Source: Aulostomus chinensis
Lineage: Eukaryota; Chordata; Actinopteri; Syngnathiformes; Aulostomidae
DNA length: 64,000 nt
Assembly: GCA_037954235.1 (NCBI GenBank)
Contig: JBBMOA010000020.1
Coordinates: forward strand, 24,093,177-24,157,176
Direction of reading: 5' to 3'
Shown: one piece after another, positions 13,059-26,200 of the stretch
Layout: every line of letters starts with the position of its first letter
How positions within the stretch are numbered: the first letter of the stretch is position 1
The notes under the pieces: generated by a model
Database searches by the model: none
What the model was told of the DNA's origin: nothing
Seen by the model: the letters and a program-made list of their open reading frames with translations, nothing else
Program-made: the position numbers and the translations under genes

Positions 13059-13100
<42 letters not shown>
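13054..13100. repeat. (CA)n microsatellite
   Basis: About 23 CA units with one TA interruption. The AT-rich unique sequence after it carries many TTTTCAAAA-like words. Confidence 0.93.
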
Positions 13101-13103
<3 letters not shown>

Positions 13104-13752
13104 GGTCATTGCCCAATATTTTACTCACTTTTCATGGAATTCTCACATTAAATCACCATTTTAAATTAAAAGATCCCAAAATGCCTCCTTAAAGAAATTG
13201 CGAGTTTTCAGCCATTTTTCTACAAACTCAAATATTAGCTGTTTTTCAAAAAAATTCTCAAAATTTGATCACTTTTAAAGATTCTTTATGGAAATGTTCA
13301 TGAAATTGTTGCTTTCAATAATGTCATCGATTTTCAGGATTTCTCTCCAAAAGTCCACAAATTTTTCCATTTGAATTTTTCCAAGATTTTTTTCCTTTTT
13401 ATGTACTCGCGCTGCAGAAATATTCCTACTTTCCTGGAATCTTACGACTCCGAGCTTTAGCTACAGCCACAACGCTATTTTTTTGAAAACCATTGTCTCC
13501 ATTTTACAAATATCCACACTTGTTTTCACGTAATTGTCTTCATCCCCTCAGAATTTTACTCAGGTCTCAAAATGTCCTCTCCATCCCGACCGTCCTAAAT
13601 GCTCCGCGCTCCACAGACGACCGTCTACACCCGCGTGCATCTCTGCTGAACAAACACTCTTGAGGGGTTCAGAAAAGACCCTCACAGAGAAAGAAACACA
13701 CATTCAAGCTGAGGCAGAACAAGGACACAACCTGTGGAAACACACATTCATG

Positions 13753-13756
<4 letters not shown>

Positions 13757-13789
<33 letters not shown>
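13757..13789. repeat. (CA)n microsatellite
   Basis: Sixteen CA units just upstream of the GC-rich block at 13.85 kb. Confidence 0.93.
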
Positions 13790-13791
<2 letters not shown>

Positions 13792-13849
13792 GTGGTGAGG
13801 TCATACACATTCGTACATGCGTGCAGCCCACTCAGCCTTATATTCCCTG

Positions 13850-14120
13850 AGAGGCGGGGTGGGTTTTCTCTCTTCTCGGCGGAGGGAGGGAAGGCTGTTT
13901 GATGTTGGGAACGTCGGAGCGCGCTCAGTGGAGTGGTGGCCTCAGATGCACCCGCCCTCGCCATGCTATGGAAACATAATGGGAGTCGGCGGCTGAGAGT
14001 TCAGCTGAGGCTGTCCGGAATTTACATTTATATTAATGCTGCAAACCAGCCGAGCTGCACTGCGGCTGAGGAGGGAGAAGCTGCGAGCGCTGCGGCGTTC
14101 ACGTGTTCATCATCATTGCA
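13850..14120 (+). promoter_or_regulatory. Putative alternative promoter / GC-rich regulatory block
   Basis: A CpG-rich stretch (GGCGGAGGGAGGGAAGG, GTCGGAGCGCGCTCAG, GAGCGCTGCGGCG) surrounds an AT-rich, regulatory-looking core near 14010-14040. It sits 1.3 kb before the first coding exon on the same strand. It could be a second start site for myt1l or an intronic enhancer; the sequence does not settle which. Confidence 0.3.
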
Positions 14121-15002
14121 GCCTTTTTTCTCTTTTATGTTGCATTTTTATGTCCAGCCTAAAGTGAGATTTGTTTGCCTTAATGTTCTCCTTTGGTGGA
14201 GTGAAGACGCGTCACCAGAGATGGTGCCGTTCCCGCCTGGAGCGCTGTGGTTTGATGGCTGCAACAGGCTGTATAGCTGCGAAGATTGAAGTTGTAAAAT
14301 GAAACGCCAAAACAAAACACATGAAATGTCCTGACACGAGAAATATTTGGTGTTAAATTTGCAATGTAAAAGTTGACATTATCCTGTGGTATCGTGTTGC
14401 TGAGTTGTCGTCCAATTTCTGTAAACTGGTGGTTTTATTGTCTTCATGAAGTGCACTGGCGAATCGAAGCTGAGGCTAAGATAGCTGTCTAGCTAACGTT
14501 CCAGCAGCTAACAAGCTAACCAAGGACACATGTAGATGCTCTTTGTGGGTTGTATGGTGACGGGTCCAGGTGGATGTGTGGAGGTGTTTTGACCTCCAGG
14601 TCGCTGTTCTTCCTGTCGTCATCAACAACACAGTTCTTGAGCCCATGTTATTGTTATTTTTGCAACAGCTAGCATGCTAGCTTGTCTGCCTCGTTCTGGT
14701 GAAGTACCGAGAAAAATCCCTTGAAAAAAAGTTCTTTTGATTCATCGTCTCAAGTCTAAGTTGAGGCAGAAGTCGTGAAAACCAAGTTAAATCTAAAGTC
14801 TTAATGGGTGTTAGTCAAGCAAGTCTCAAGTCCTCAAATTTGTGTCTTGAGTCTGACCCAGGTCGAGTCCCAAGACCCCCCCAGGTGTCGGATGATGCCA
14901 GGATGTGCTGGTGCTGCTTCAGGCCTGTTTGTCTGACGTTCTTCTGTAGAACCAGAAGCTTTGACGCCCATCAGAACTCAGACGTGTGTTTTGTCTCTGC
15001 AG

Positions 15003-15104
15003 ATCATGACTGTGGAGGAGCTCTGAAACGCCGTTTGCTGTCAAGACTCTTTAGGTTCTCGTCCAGCAGCAGATCCAGGTGGTGCCGCGCCCAGCTCCGC
15101 CCAG
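15003..15104 (+). other. myt1l: Putative non-coding leader exon of myt1l
   Basis: A 102-bp GC-rich segment is bounded by TTTTGTCTCTGCAG and GCCCAG|GTACAT. Splicing to the acceptor directly before the ATG at 15375 would give a compact leader. The segment contains a seven-codon upstream reading frame (ATGACTGTGGAGGAGCTCTGA, codons M-T-V-E-E-L-stop from 15006). Such a frame could lower translation of the main frame. Assignment as an exon is inference from splice signals and position. Confidence 0.4.
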
Positions 15105-15374
15105 GTACATTAGCATATTAAACCAACAGTAAATTTCTTTCTCTTGAATTTTTTTTTTAATTTTTGTTTTTTAGCATTTTTGGACCTTTATAGGAGGTTT
15201 TGTTAAGTTCCTGATAAGAATGTGTTGAGTTGTGTGCTGTTGAAAGTTGGTTGCTAGGTGGTTGCTAGGACGTTCTTCACGGTTGATCTGTTTATGATTC
15301 AGTGCTTTACTTTTTGTTTGTCTCGTTCAGCTGTTACATTTTCAGGTTTGTGATTTGTGGTGTTTCTTCTCCAG

Positions 15375-15429
15375 ATGGAGGTGAATGCAGTTGAGAAACG
15401 CCATCGAACGCGGTCCAAAGGAGTGCGAG
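15375..15429 (+). CDS. myt1l: myt1l coding exon 1 (start codon)
   Basis: The exon reads MEVNAVEKRHRTRSKGVR, the conserved N-terminus of MYT1L. The ATG directly follows TTCTTCTCCAG, so the acceptor may lie exactly at the start codon or upstream at 15330. The donor is GTATGA at 15430, leaving phase 1. The basic block KRHRTRSKG is a likely nuclear localisation or DNA-contact segment. Confidence 0.93.
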
Positions 15430-15641
15430 GTATGAGCCTTGCCAACGCTCTTCTTCTTTGCTTATTCTTGTCAAAGTTTCACCACACGACAGATATTTCG
15501 GTAACCTGTCTTTGGGTAAAGCCACCATATAGTGATCTGCAGTGGAGGAATTTGAGTAATTGGATTTGTTATTGGTCTTGAGCTTTCAGGCTTTCATCGT
15601 ATTAATTTTAGCATTTCATAAACATTTTTTGAAACCTTCTC

Positions 15642-15704
<63 letters not shown>

Positions 15705-18700
15705 GCCGCTGTGGAGGCAGTAACACAGGAGCTATTCAGGTAGGTAAACACACCCTGAATTATACATTCGCCATTCATCCTCTTGTGATGTAAAGAATTC
15801 ATACGCTCGACATTTAAAGGAAGAGTGTGTAGATTCTGCAGATGATGCAAGTTCTCACATGGCAGTTCAACCTGAACCATCAAAATCACATGATCCTAAT
15901 TGTTCTGAATTAGTTTTCTTCATTGAAGGAGGAGCTGAGTTCTCAGACAAATACACAGTCGTGATGCAGGGAAAGTCAAGTTAACCGTTTGCTGACTGCT
16001 AATTGTTAGCAGGCGTTTGAGGTGAAGAAGGAGTTTTACGACAAATGGATGTTTTAATTCAGAGTCGGTGAATCATTTATTACATTTTCTTGACCCACCA
16101 GAATCAGAGCTGCTGAAAGGAAATGCTGAATATCAGCCGGCTTGTGTTTCTGCTTCACTTCATCTCGTTTAGTAAAACTGACAAATATGGGTGTGTGCAG
16201 CAGATTTGGTTTGAACCTGGTTTGATCCAGGTCAGCGCTTTACTGTAAACACGTCTGAGCAGAGGAGAAATGATTCACCCACCAGTTAACTCTTCATGGG
16301 TGCCGGCGAGGGCGGCGGAGCCGGGGCAGCCGTGGACACAGACGCTTTGAAGTCAGCTGTAATGACTCACACTGTAAATACTTATAAATACTGTAAGCAT
16401 GTCATGAGCTGCATTTAATGTCCCACATCCCCGTCACAGCTTAATCTGACTGATATGCAGAAAAATTAGCTGGTAATTGTGGTGTGATACAGCATTTTCA
16501 AGGAGAAATTTTGATATTTAACCTCTTCCAGGACTTAGATTAACTCATCAATTCCTTTAGTTGAGTAGGAATCAGGACAACAGTCCAGCTGCATTATGAT
16601 TGAAAATTCAACGTTTGGCTAAATATATCGGAGGTCAGCCACCATCATGGTGCAGCTCATGAGCTGTAGTAATGATGCTGCAGCCATCAAAATGAGTTCC
16701 TTTGGTTCTCACGTTACTCTTTTACTCTAACTTGTAGGGAAAGTCTCTTACTGTCCATCGTCACCAGAGACAGACAAGAAGACAGAGAACCTTCTCTAGG
16801 GAGTTGAGACCCAGGCTAGTTAGCTTAGCACAATGACTGGTAGTGGGTGGGAAGTGTTAGCGTAGCTCCGTCTCTGCCTGCATTAATGTCAGGAGGGTTG
16901 TGTGTAACCTTGGTGATGAATACCAGTTTAACATGAGGAGACGTTGTAGTGGTAGAATCAGACACATAGCTGGAACTACTTTCCTGACTGGGCGCAGTGA
17001 TTTGACGCAGCACCTCCAAAGCTCCACTGGAACTTGGGTCAACAGAACCAAAGGTTTGTTGAGGACTAGAAGAGCGACTGCTGCTACTGATGATGAGGAG
17101 GAGGAGGAGGAGGGTTCCTGCTGGACCCACCAGCATCCTGGACCTGAGCTAGCTGATGCTAACACTTCCCACCCACTACCAGCCATTGGGCTAAGCTAAC
17201 CAGCATCCTGGACCTGAGCTAGCTGATGCTAACACTTCCCACCCACTACCAGCCACTGGGCTAAGCTAACTAGCCTGGACCTGAGCAAGCTGATGCTAAC
17301 ACTTCCCACCCACTACCAGCCATTGGGCTAAGCTAACTAGCCTGGACCTGAGCTAGCTGATGCTAACACTTCCTACCCACTATCAGCCATTGGGCTAAGC
17401 TAACAAGCCTGGACCTGAGCTAGCTGATGCTAACACTTCCCACCCACTACCAGTCATTGGGCTAAGCTAACAAGCCTGAACCTGAGCTAGCTGATGCTAA
17501 CACTTCCCACCCACTAACAGCCATTGGGCTAAGCTAACAAGCCTGGGTCTCAGCTACCTAGAAACGCGTCTGTATCCTCTTGGCCCTGGAGACAATGGAC
17601 ATTATTCCTTTGGTCCTGTAACCTCCAACCCTACCAGCTGGTTTGAGGGACATTTTTTATTGGAAACATTTGTTTTTTAGCTAATGAACGGTTGTAAGTG
17701 ACAGACAAAAAAGGTCTTCAGGTACACTTCCAGCTGAATACACCGGCAGGCAGGTACAGCCGGGCTGGGATGATCCAGTTCTATAATCAACACATTCAGA
17801 TCTCCTTTTCTTTTCTCCCTCCTCCTCTACTCTTTAACCTCCACCCCTTCTCTCTATTTCACCGTCATCCTGCTGTGAAGGAGTAAAGATCAGGAGGATG
17901 TGGTGATGCTCACTGGATGGTGGGTGGAGCTCTCTACTGTAGGGTCAGAGGTTGTGGGCGTGGAGTGACTGTAGCGAGCGGCGTGCTCTGGCAAGAGGCC
18001 TGTGTGATGTCACGCAGAAGCGTCCTTAAAGCTGCAGTAGAGTGACTCAGAGCCCTGGAGAGTTGTGCTGCCTCCAGACAGAAATAATGGAACCTGCTGC
18101 TGCTTCGTGAGGCCGTTTGAAACTGGGAGGCATTCGGAGAGCGTATTCCTCCGCCTAGACGAGACAAAGCAGTTGATAATGAGATGGGCGGGGCCTTGCC
18201 CCTCTGAATTTGTGTGTGTGAGGAAGGTGAAACCTGACAATATTTGTGTTTCGCATGAAGGAGCAGACTTATGCAGCACTGTGGTGCAAGTATTACTTCC
18301 TGTGTCCACTAGGTGGCGCTAGAAAACACAAACTTACTCTTCATCGTAGTGCATCACATAAAGACGAGACTGGTGAGATCATCCGTAAAACCGAGCTGAA
18401 GAGTTGGGCCCTGCGGCTTTGTTGGGATCCCCCTCGCCTTAACTCAACCCAGCAGTGTTAAAGCTCCTGATTGGTCCGCGCACTTTGGTGGAAAAACAGA
18501 GCGATAGAAAATGGCGTCTCTGGAAGCAGCAGGTGCTTACATTCATGGATTAACACGGCTGTAAGAGCAGCTAATGGAGACTTTAACTCAGCAACAGCAA
18601 TTAAACTCGAACGAGAAAACGCAGATGTGTAACAAGTTTTTTTTTGTGCAGTTTTTCTGACTGGACTTGTCAGGTTTTCTTTTCTTAATTGGCTGGAAGA

Positions 18701-21123
18701 ACTTGTCTCATAGTGGTTCTAGATTGGAAGGAACCCAGACGAAACCCGAGAGGTCAACTTCTGAGCTCGCAGGATATGAATGGCCCCTACAGGCTATGGA
18801 GGAAGTGGCTTTTGTAGATTTTTTTTTAAAACTTTTGCGGACATTCCATATCATAGCAACCAATCGCTATGCCTCCAAAGGGCTGTTAACCAGTCCCCGC
18901 TGGGTGCCTCCAGGAAGACGCCCAACATTTGACAAAAACACTTAAGAGGACAGAGACCCAACGGGTCAAATTGCAACGTTCTTTGTTAGCTTGCATGAAT
19001 TCAACATGTTCTTGTGTGTGTTTCCTCCTCAGCTGTCCCACGCCAGGCTGTGATGGAAGCGGCCACGTCAGCGGGAAGTACGCCCGACACCGCAGGTAGG
19101 AACCCGCCGTCGTTCACCAAACCAAATACCTCTCCGAGTGAACGAGAGCCAGGTCTTTAGGGACTGACTGAGCCGTAACCGTGTCAGAGTGCATCGATCC
19201 CTAACTGCATTATTCAGGGATGTTGTTCTGGGTTTGGAAGGTCCAGAATTTGTTGGACAAACACAAAAATTCAACTGAAACCTTGAAACGGGTGAAGGAG
19301 GTTAAGAGTATGTCTGCAGTATATTTACACAGAAATACTGCAGTGAAACACAAATAACACATGCCTTGACTCTGTTGTTATATATTGTTTCTATGAACTG
19401 CAGTATTTTTTATGCACATAGATAATCATAATTATTGTTTTGTCAGAATAAAATTTGTATTTGTTTTCCATGACAGAAAATATGCTGGAACATTCATTTA
19501 CACTAAAATGGCTTATTTATTTTTGTAAATTCTGGCTAATTCCTGCCTGTAGCCTTGGAAAAATCTCATCTCTCAGAAACGGAACTCAGGCACAATAAAT
19601 AAACCCGCATTCAAACCTCCTCGCTGGGAAGTTCGCAGCCTCCAGCTCCCTTAATCCACCGGCCACAGATTGAAAACCAATCAGGTTGAGCGCAGACCTT
19701 TGAAGTCCCCGGGTCACCCCGACCGAAGCCTGTCCAGCCGGCCACCTCATCAGTGGTCCAGCCTGCCTGGAGGACGGATGGTTTGTGCTGCAGACTTCCT
19801 TTGAAAACAGAGAATTACCAGAAAATGACAGTTGCTACCTGCCATGTCAGCTTGTCTGTAGAGTTTAAATCTTTATATCTGAATTTTAAATAAATGACAA
19901 ATGAGGATTAAGGATCCTCAAATTTACTAAAATGTTTTTATGCTTAATGTTCATGCCTTTAATAGGAAGTGGACACACTTTCACACGGGAGGTACGTTAC
20001 TCAAATGTTCAGCTGTTGTTGGTCCAGAATAACAATTTGTGTCTGGTGTCAACATCTGCTGACGACACCAAGCTAGCTAACAGCTAACTGTCTTTTTCGT
20101 GATGACTTTAGCTGCTTTGCATTCTGGAATTTTTATTTATTTATTTATTTTTAGACAAAAACTCTCACTCAGGTGATGACACACAGAATAAAGCAATGGT
20201 TTGCCACGAATGTGAGCTGCTACTAACACCAGCTAACGTTAGCTGCCGCAAACAGTAGCTAATGTTAGCTTCTGCTATCGGTCAGGAGAGTAGTTTCTGT
20301 TTTTAGTCCCAGCTGTTACACTGAAACAGTCACTGCTCATAAATTCTTACATTTCCTGTCAAAGGTGTTTCATTAACTTTGCTGCACCTTACTGGAGTTT
20401 TTTGCCAATATGCAATAAGCTGATATTTTATCATTGATACGGTTGACAGCCGATATTTACCGATGTCAGTATTATTCTAATAAAAATCAAGTTTTTGTGA
20501 TTTTATATACCAAAAACACAGTTATTCTTTATTTCAAAACATTTGGAAAAGTCCATAAATTCTAGATATCAGCCATCATAATTGTATATTTTCAAAATTA
20601 CCAGTGTATGTCGACACCGATGAAGTGCCATGTTATCCCACATCCCTGGTTGTCCTACATGTTAATGGACTGAAGAAGCCGTGTGGCAGCAGTGGCCCTT
20701 CCACCGATTGTCTGATGCTGATTGTGACCAGGCTGCTGCTGGCTTCATCTTGTCCTTTTATTTCAAATATGTCGATCTTGTGTTTCCCTTGAGACAAATA
20801 CATCAGCGTCAAGCCATTAAAACATCCCCTGTAAGAATCGTAACTCACTTAAACGGCCTTGTAAAACAGGTAAAATAAAGACCTTCTGCATGTCAAGAAT
20901 AGTGTAGCAGCACTGAGGTAGACCGCCAAGGTTCTTCACTCAAAGAAAATATAATTTGAGCTCTCAATATGAAGCTGTGGAGGAGGAAATTTAGTATCGT
21001 TGATTATTTAGGTAACAAAGAAAGATCCGATTTAAACAGCCGCGATGAAATCAAAGTGCACCTTGAGAGGTCTTGAGGTTATTTTGGAGGATCCCTCTGG
21101 TATTTTTATCAGTGCAGAGGCTG

Positions 21124-21169
<46 letters not shown>

Positions 21170-23202
21170 TAGAGGTTGCGGAGCACAGGACAGCGGTGGT
21201 TTAATGCCTGAGGTAACAGAGAGATAATGAGAAGGGCAGGCTGGCGAATCGCTGCAAGAGCAGGGCTGCGAAGGGCACAGAGATGTTGAGGAAAATCATA
21301 CAAAGAGTCAGACTCCACAATAAGAGCTCTGATATTAACCAGGGAAGTCATCGCCATAGAGATACTCCAGTGGCATTTTTAAAGCACGTCATAAAATATT
21401 TGCAAGATATTTCCCCTTCGTAGAGTTCTTCCACTCCCAGCTTCAGGTCCTCCGTTGGCTCCGTAGGTTCTGTGCCAGTCTCGTGAACAAGATATCTCAG
21501 GAAGGATGATGTCCTCCACTGGGGCTCTAGGATCGACTGCAAAGGCTTTGGAAGTCCCTCAAATTTGGCACAAGCGTCCACTGGCAACCGTTACAGAGAC
21601 GCAGAACTTCCTGTGTTCAAATTCAGAGTGGAAGATGCTTTCAAAGTTCCCAAATGCTTGTGCACATCCACCTATCTGGGTTTTGTCTGGAGGGTTATGT
21701 AGTTCCCGCTGTGACCATCAACGGGGGTCAGCATCGGATGCGCGAGCTCTTTTATTCAGTATTTTTGTGCGTTTGACTTTGAGACAGAAAAATCCACCGT
21801 CCATGTCTTTGTTTCTTTGTTTACTGTTCACGAGTGACCGAGCGTTCGTTTCATATCCATCTCCTACTCGTCAACAACTCCTCAACACAGTTGCTGTTGG
21901 TGCCGAATGAGTCGGGGGGGGGGGGGTGACAGAAAGGTTCACCCCCCCAACCACCACCCCCACCATCTGTTTCCTCCTCTACCTTTCTCGCTCTCTTTCA
22001 CCCTCTTCTTCTCTCTGGAGGATGTCACCATGGCGACAGCACCATGTGGATGCTGCAGTATGAGGACCGGGAGGGATGCAGCCTGTCTACCATGGCAACC
22101 GCTAGTATAGGATGTGAACATTGTGTCCCCCCCCCCCTCCACACACACACACATATACACACATCCCTTGCCACAAAATCTCTTATGCATCCCCCCTTGA
22201 ACTCCCCCCACCTCTGTTGGCGCGAAAGTGTTGCCACGGTGATGAGTGTAGGTACGTGGTGTTGCCAGGGGGAGAGTTCCCAGCCTCACATCCAGATGTA
22301 ATTATCTGGCTGCAGCTGATATCCCTGTTGACTGCGTTATAACGTGATAACAACAAAAGAATGAAGCCATGAATCGAGACGTAGTGGGAAGCTGAATTCA
22401 TGAATGAAAAAGTGGAGCGACATGGAAACAATAGGTGGCAGCGAATATCAATCTCAGAACAGGTGTTGCCCTCAACATGCTGCTGCTCTGAATATGTTCT
22501 CGAGGTGTATTAAGATGCAGGTAACCGTAGCAACTGTACAGATGCTTCAACAGCAGTTAAGGGAAACTGATCTGATCGCGGGTTAAACTGGTAACTAACT
22601 TACTGAAAACACCCACAATCACAGTTAATTATAACACAGGAGTACGCATCAATCTGTCTCTGAGAGTCCGCGTACAGGAGAGAAACCGTCCGAGGGTGAG
22701 GATTCAGAGAGGAGTCATGAATCCAGACCCCTGAGGCTAACCAGTGTTTCTCAACCACAGGAAAGTGGCCCATGGGGTGACCGTGAGCATTGTCGAGTGG
22801 GCCACAAAATGCCTTCAAGTTGAAACTCATTTTTTGCGAGGTAGATGAGTTTTAAGTTTTTAAGTGGTACAGGTCCCCTTGTTTGATAAATTCAAGTTGT
22901 ATCTTGTGGCCTCAAAAAAAAAAAACTCCACCTCCGACCTCCATGTCAGCGATGTTGCACATAGAAGATGTGGAACGTATTTACGTGTCTCTGTCGGTGG
23001 ATGCTGGCGCTCACATGCCAATAAACCTATTTTTAAATTTGAATCTGAGCCCAGAGACCATGTGTAAGCCCCCCTTTGTTCAACGTAAAACACTGCAGCT
23101 TCTCACACACGCGTGTGCACGCACACACACACACACACACACACACAGAAGTTGGCAGCCTGACAGCCAATAAGATAAAAGATGGAGGGATCATTTGAGG
23201 AG

Positions 23203-23266
<64 letters not shown>

Positions 23267-26200
23267 CTGACCTTGGCCACCTCGCTGTCTCCCGCCAATT
23301 AAAATTCCAGTGGTAATTAATGCAGATCAGAAACGAGGGAATGCTGAGAGTGAGAGATAGGCCTGGTAATTATGTGGTGGTGTGTGTGTGTGTGTGTGTG
23401 GGGGGGGGTGATGGATCATCAAATTTCCTCTTACTGAACTGATCTGATGCGATGTGCTGTGATTGGTTGGTATAATTGATCATCATGTATCGGTTCTGAA
23501 CGTGGAGACCTTGAACTCAGCTGATTCTGCAGCAACGACCCGGTTCTCTTTGTGTCTGCGCATCTACGCGTGTCAGGTGAGGTGAGGCCGGAACCACCAA
23601 CACATGGATTTCTTCAACTTCAGAAACTGTTTAAAACTAAACTGACAATGCCACGCAGTCATGCGACCGGGTCAGCTTCAAAAGCAGAACACGCTGAAAA
23701 CGTTAGGACGTGACGAGCCGCCCACGTGTCATTGTACATCTCGTTGTTATCAAGCAGCATCTTTTCTGCCGTCAGTGTTGTTCAGTCCGTCTGGTTCGGA
23801 AGTTCAGCGGGAACCGTCGTCCCTCACGATGCTGCTAATGAACTTCAGCAGCATGTACTGAGGTGATCTCACCGCCGTTTAAAGAGAGCAGAAGAGGGAA
23901 GTCACACGTTGGTTTCAGTCAGAAAACAACGCCACCTCCAAACAGAGACTGAGCTCTTTCATATGGAAATGGACTAATTGATTTCCTAAAACCCACATTA
24001 AGGCCATGTATAATTGCGCTTGCTGTTTTGGAGCAATTAAAGCAGAATTTTCCCAACACTTAATGACTATTATGGGATTTGCGTAATTGAGGCCCTGGTT
24101 GAATAAGCTTTGTGGGTTTTTTTAGAGGATGACTCGCCTCCTCAAGTGCAGATCCACCGCAGTGTTTCAACATGTGAACCACAGCATTTTCACCTTTGGC
24201 TGTTACGCACATCAGGCATGAACTCGCATGACCTTCATGACAGCAGTGTCATCTGATATCACTTGCTGGCCTTCTCAAAAACACATTAATGTTTTGTCTT
24301 CTGCAGCACCATCTCGAGGTTGCGGCTCACGTCCATGTACAGGTGTCTGTTCATACCTCAGAAGATGAAATGTCAGCAGATAAACTCAACCGGAAGCTGA
24401 TTTTTGTCTGCTTATTTGACACAAAGACATGTGATATCCACTTGGAACTCTTCAGAGATCGCTCAATCATAGCCTGCTAGCTCATTCGTAGCCTGCTAGC
24501 TCAATCGTAGCCTGCTAGCTCACTCGTAGCCTGCTAGCTCATTTTTGCTCGTATACAGTCTGCAGTCCATCTAAAATTGCTGCAAAAGTTCTGTTTTTCA
24601 GTGTTTTAGAGGCAAATACTGGAATGGAAGTAAACAACCTTCAGAGAAATTTTCAAATGAAATGAATGACCTCAAGGTCACCACCACGAAGCTTCAGGAT
24701 TCTTGTCTTTCCCCTGTTGACCTTTCATGACCTCCATGACCTCTGTAGGCTCCTTCAGACTCTTGTTAGCAATCCAGGTTTTTAAGACTCTCCACCACTC
24801 CGACACCCACCGGTCTGGTCTTTACTGGTGGATCTGATGTAGAAATGAACCTCCACCATCAACTGGTCTGGTCTTTACTGGTGGATCTGATGTAGAAATA
24901 AACCTCCACCATCCACCAGTCTGGTCTTTACTGGTGGATCTGATGTAGAACTGAACCTCCACCATCAACCGGTCTGGTGTTTACTGGTGGATCTGACGTA
25001 GAACTGAACCTGCATCACCCACCAGTCTGGTGTTTACTGGTGGATCTGATGTAGAACTGAACCTCCACCATCCACCGGTCTGGTGTTTACTGGTGGATCT
25101 GACGTAGAACTGAACCTGCATCACCCACCAGTCTGGTGTTTACTGGTGGATCTGTCGTAGAACAGAACCTCCACCATCCACCAGTCTGGTGTTTACTGGT
25201 GGATCGGATGTAGACCTGAACCTCCACCATCCACCAGTCTGGTGTTTACTGGTGGATCTGATGTAGAACTGAACCTCCAACCTCCACCAGTCTGGTGTTT
25301 ACTGGTGGATCTGATGTAGAACTGAACCTCCACCATCCACCAGTCTGGTGTTTACTGGTGGATCTAATGTAGACCTGAACCTCCACCATCCACCAGTCTG
25401 GTGTTTACTGGTGGATCTGATGTAGAACTGAACCTCCACCATCCACCGGTCTGGTGTTTACTGGTGGATCTGATGTAGAACTGAACCTCCGACCTCCACC
25501 AGTCTGGTGTTTACTGGTGGATCTGATGTAGAATTGAACCTCCAACCTACACCAGTCTGGTGTTTACTGGTGAATCTGATGTAGAACTGAACCTCCAACC
25601 TCCACCAGTCTGGTGTTTACTGGTGGATCTGATGTAGAATTGAACCTCCAACCTCCACCAGTCTGGTGTTTACTGGTGGATCTGATGTGGTAGAAATAAA
25701 ACTTACAAAATGAGAAGTAATTTCAACCTCCTGTCAGCAAATGGTGGATGTTATTTCACATGTACACGTTTTGTACACCGCCAGTGATAAAATGCTACTA
25801 CAAAAATACTAGTGTACTACTTTGTAACTAAAATTTCCTGCCTTGCAGTACCTGCCCCTCCCAGTAGTTGGTGCTGCCCTCTCAGCACTCCTGCTTCCAG
25901 CACCTTGTCCAGATATGTTGAGTTTCCTTGGCTTCCAGGATGTCAACTAGATTTGAGTGGCAGGAAACTGAGTGGTGACAAATGGCATGAAGGTCACATG
26001 ATCAACCGGCCACTGGTTTGTTCTGTCTTGCTTCAGTGTTTACGGCTGCCCGCTGGCTAAGAAGAGGAAGGCTCTGGAGAAGCAGCCGCTGGAGCCAGCA
26101 GCCAAGAGGAGGCCCTTCCTCAGTTCCTGCCCAGGTGATGAAGAGGAGGAAGAGGAGGAAGAGGAAGAGGAGGAGGCTGGCTCCTACGCCAACTACGAGA

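Larger units (their letters stand above)
3370..15002 (+). other. Putative leader intron(s), repeat-rich
   Basis: No coding exon is recognised in these 11.6 kb. The region holds 21-bp minisatellites at 5636-5895 and 8989-9488, CA/TG/GAT arrays, one CTCF-like motif near 11.87 kb, a stretch rich in GTTAGC/GCTAGC words at 11.35-12.0 kb, and a GC-rich block at 13.85-14.12 kb. A short GC-rich island near 8.33-8.65 kb begins GCGGCCATGGCGCC but shows no recognisable product. Confidence 0.4.
15740..19032 (+). other. myt1l intron 2
   Basis: No exon is seen. The intron holds a foldback-like element (16745-17600), a regulatory-looking AT-rich stretch near 16.36-16.52 kb (TTTAATGTCCCACATCC, TTAGCTGGTAATTGTGG), and a CTCF-like motif at 18306. 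Confidence 0.85.
19096..26036 (+). other. myt1l intron 3 (largest coding intron)
   Basis: No exon is found in these 6.9 kb. Contents include TG/CA arrays, a probable dispersed-repeat fragment at about 21490-21595, a candidate conserved enhancer at 23965-24125, a 19-bp tandem repeat at 24461-24541 and a 53-bp minisatellite at 24808-25690. A poly-G run lies at 21913-21926 and a poly-C run at 22127-22137. Confidence 0.85.

Noticed and set aside
21348..21587. Minus-strand open frame of 79 codons
   Set aside because: No recognisable domain, and it overlaps a probable dispersed-repeat fragment.
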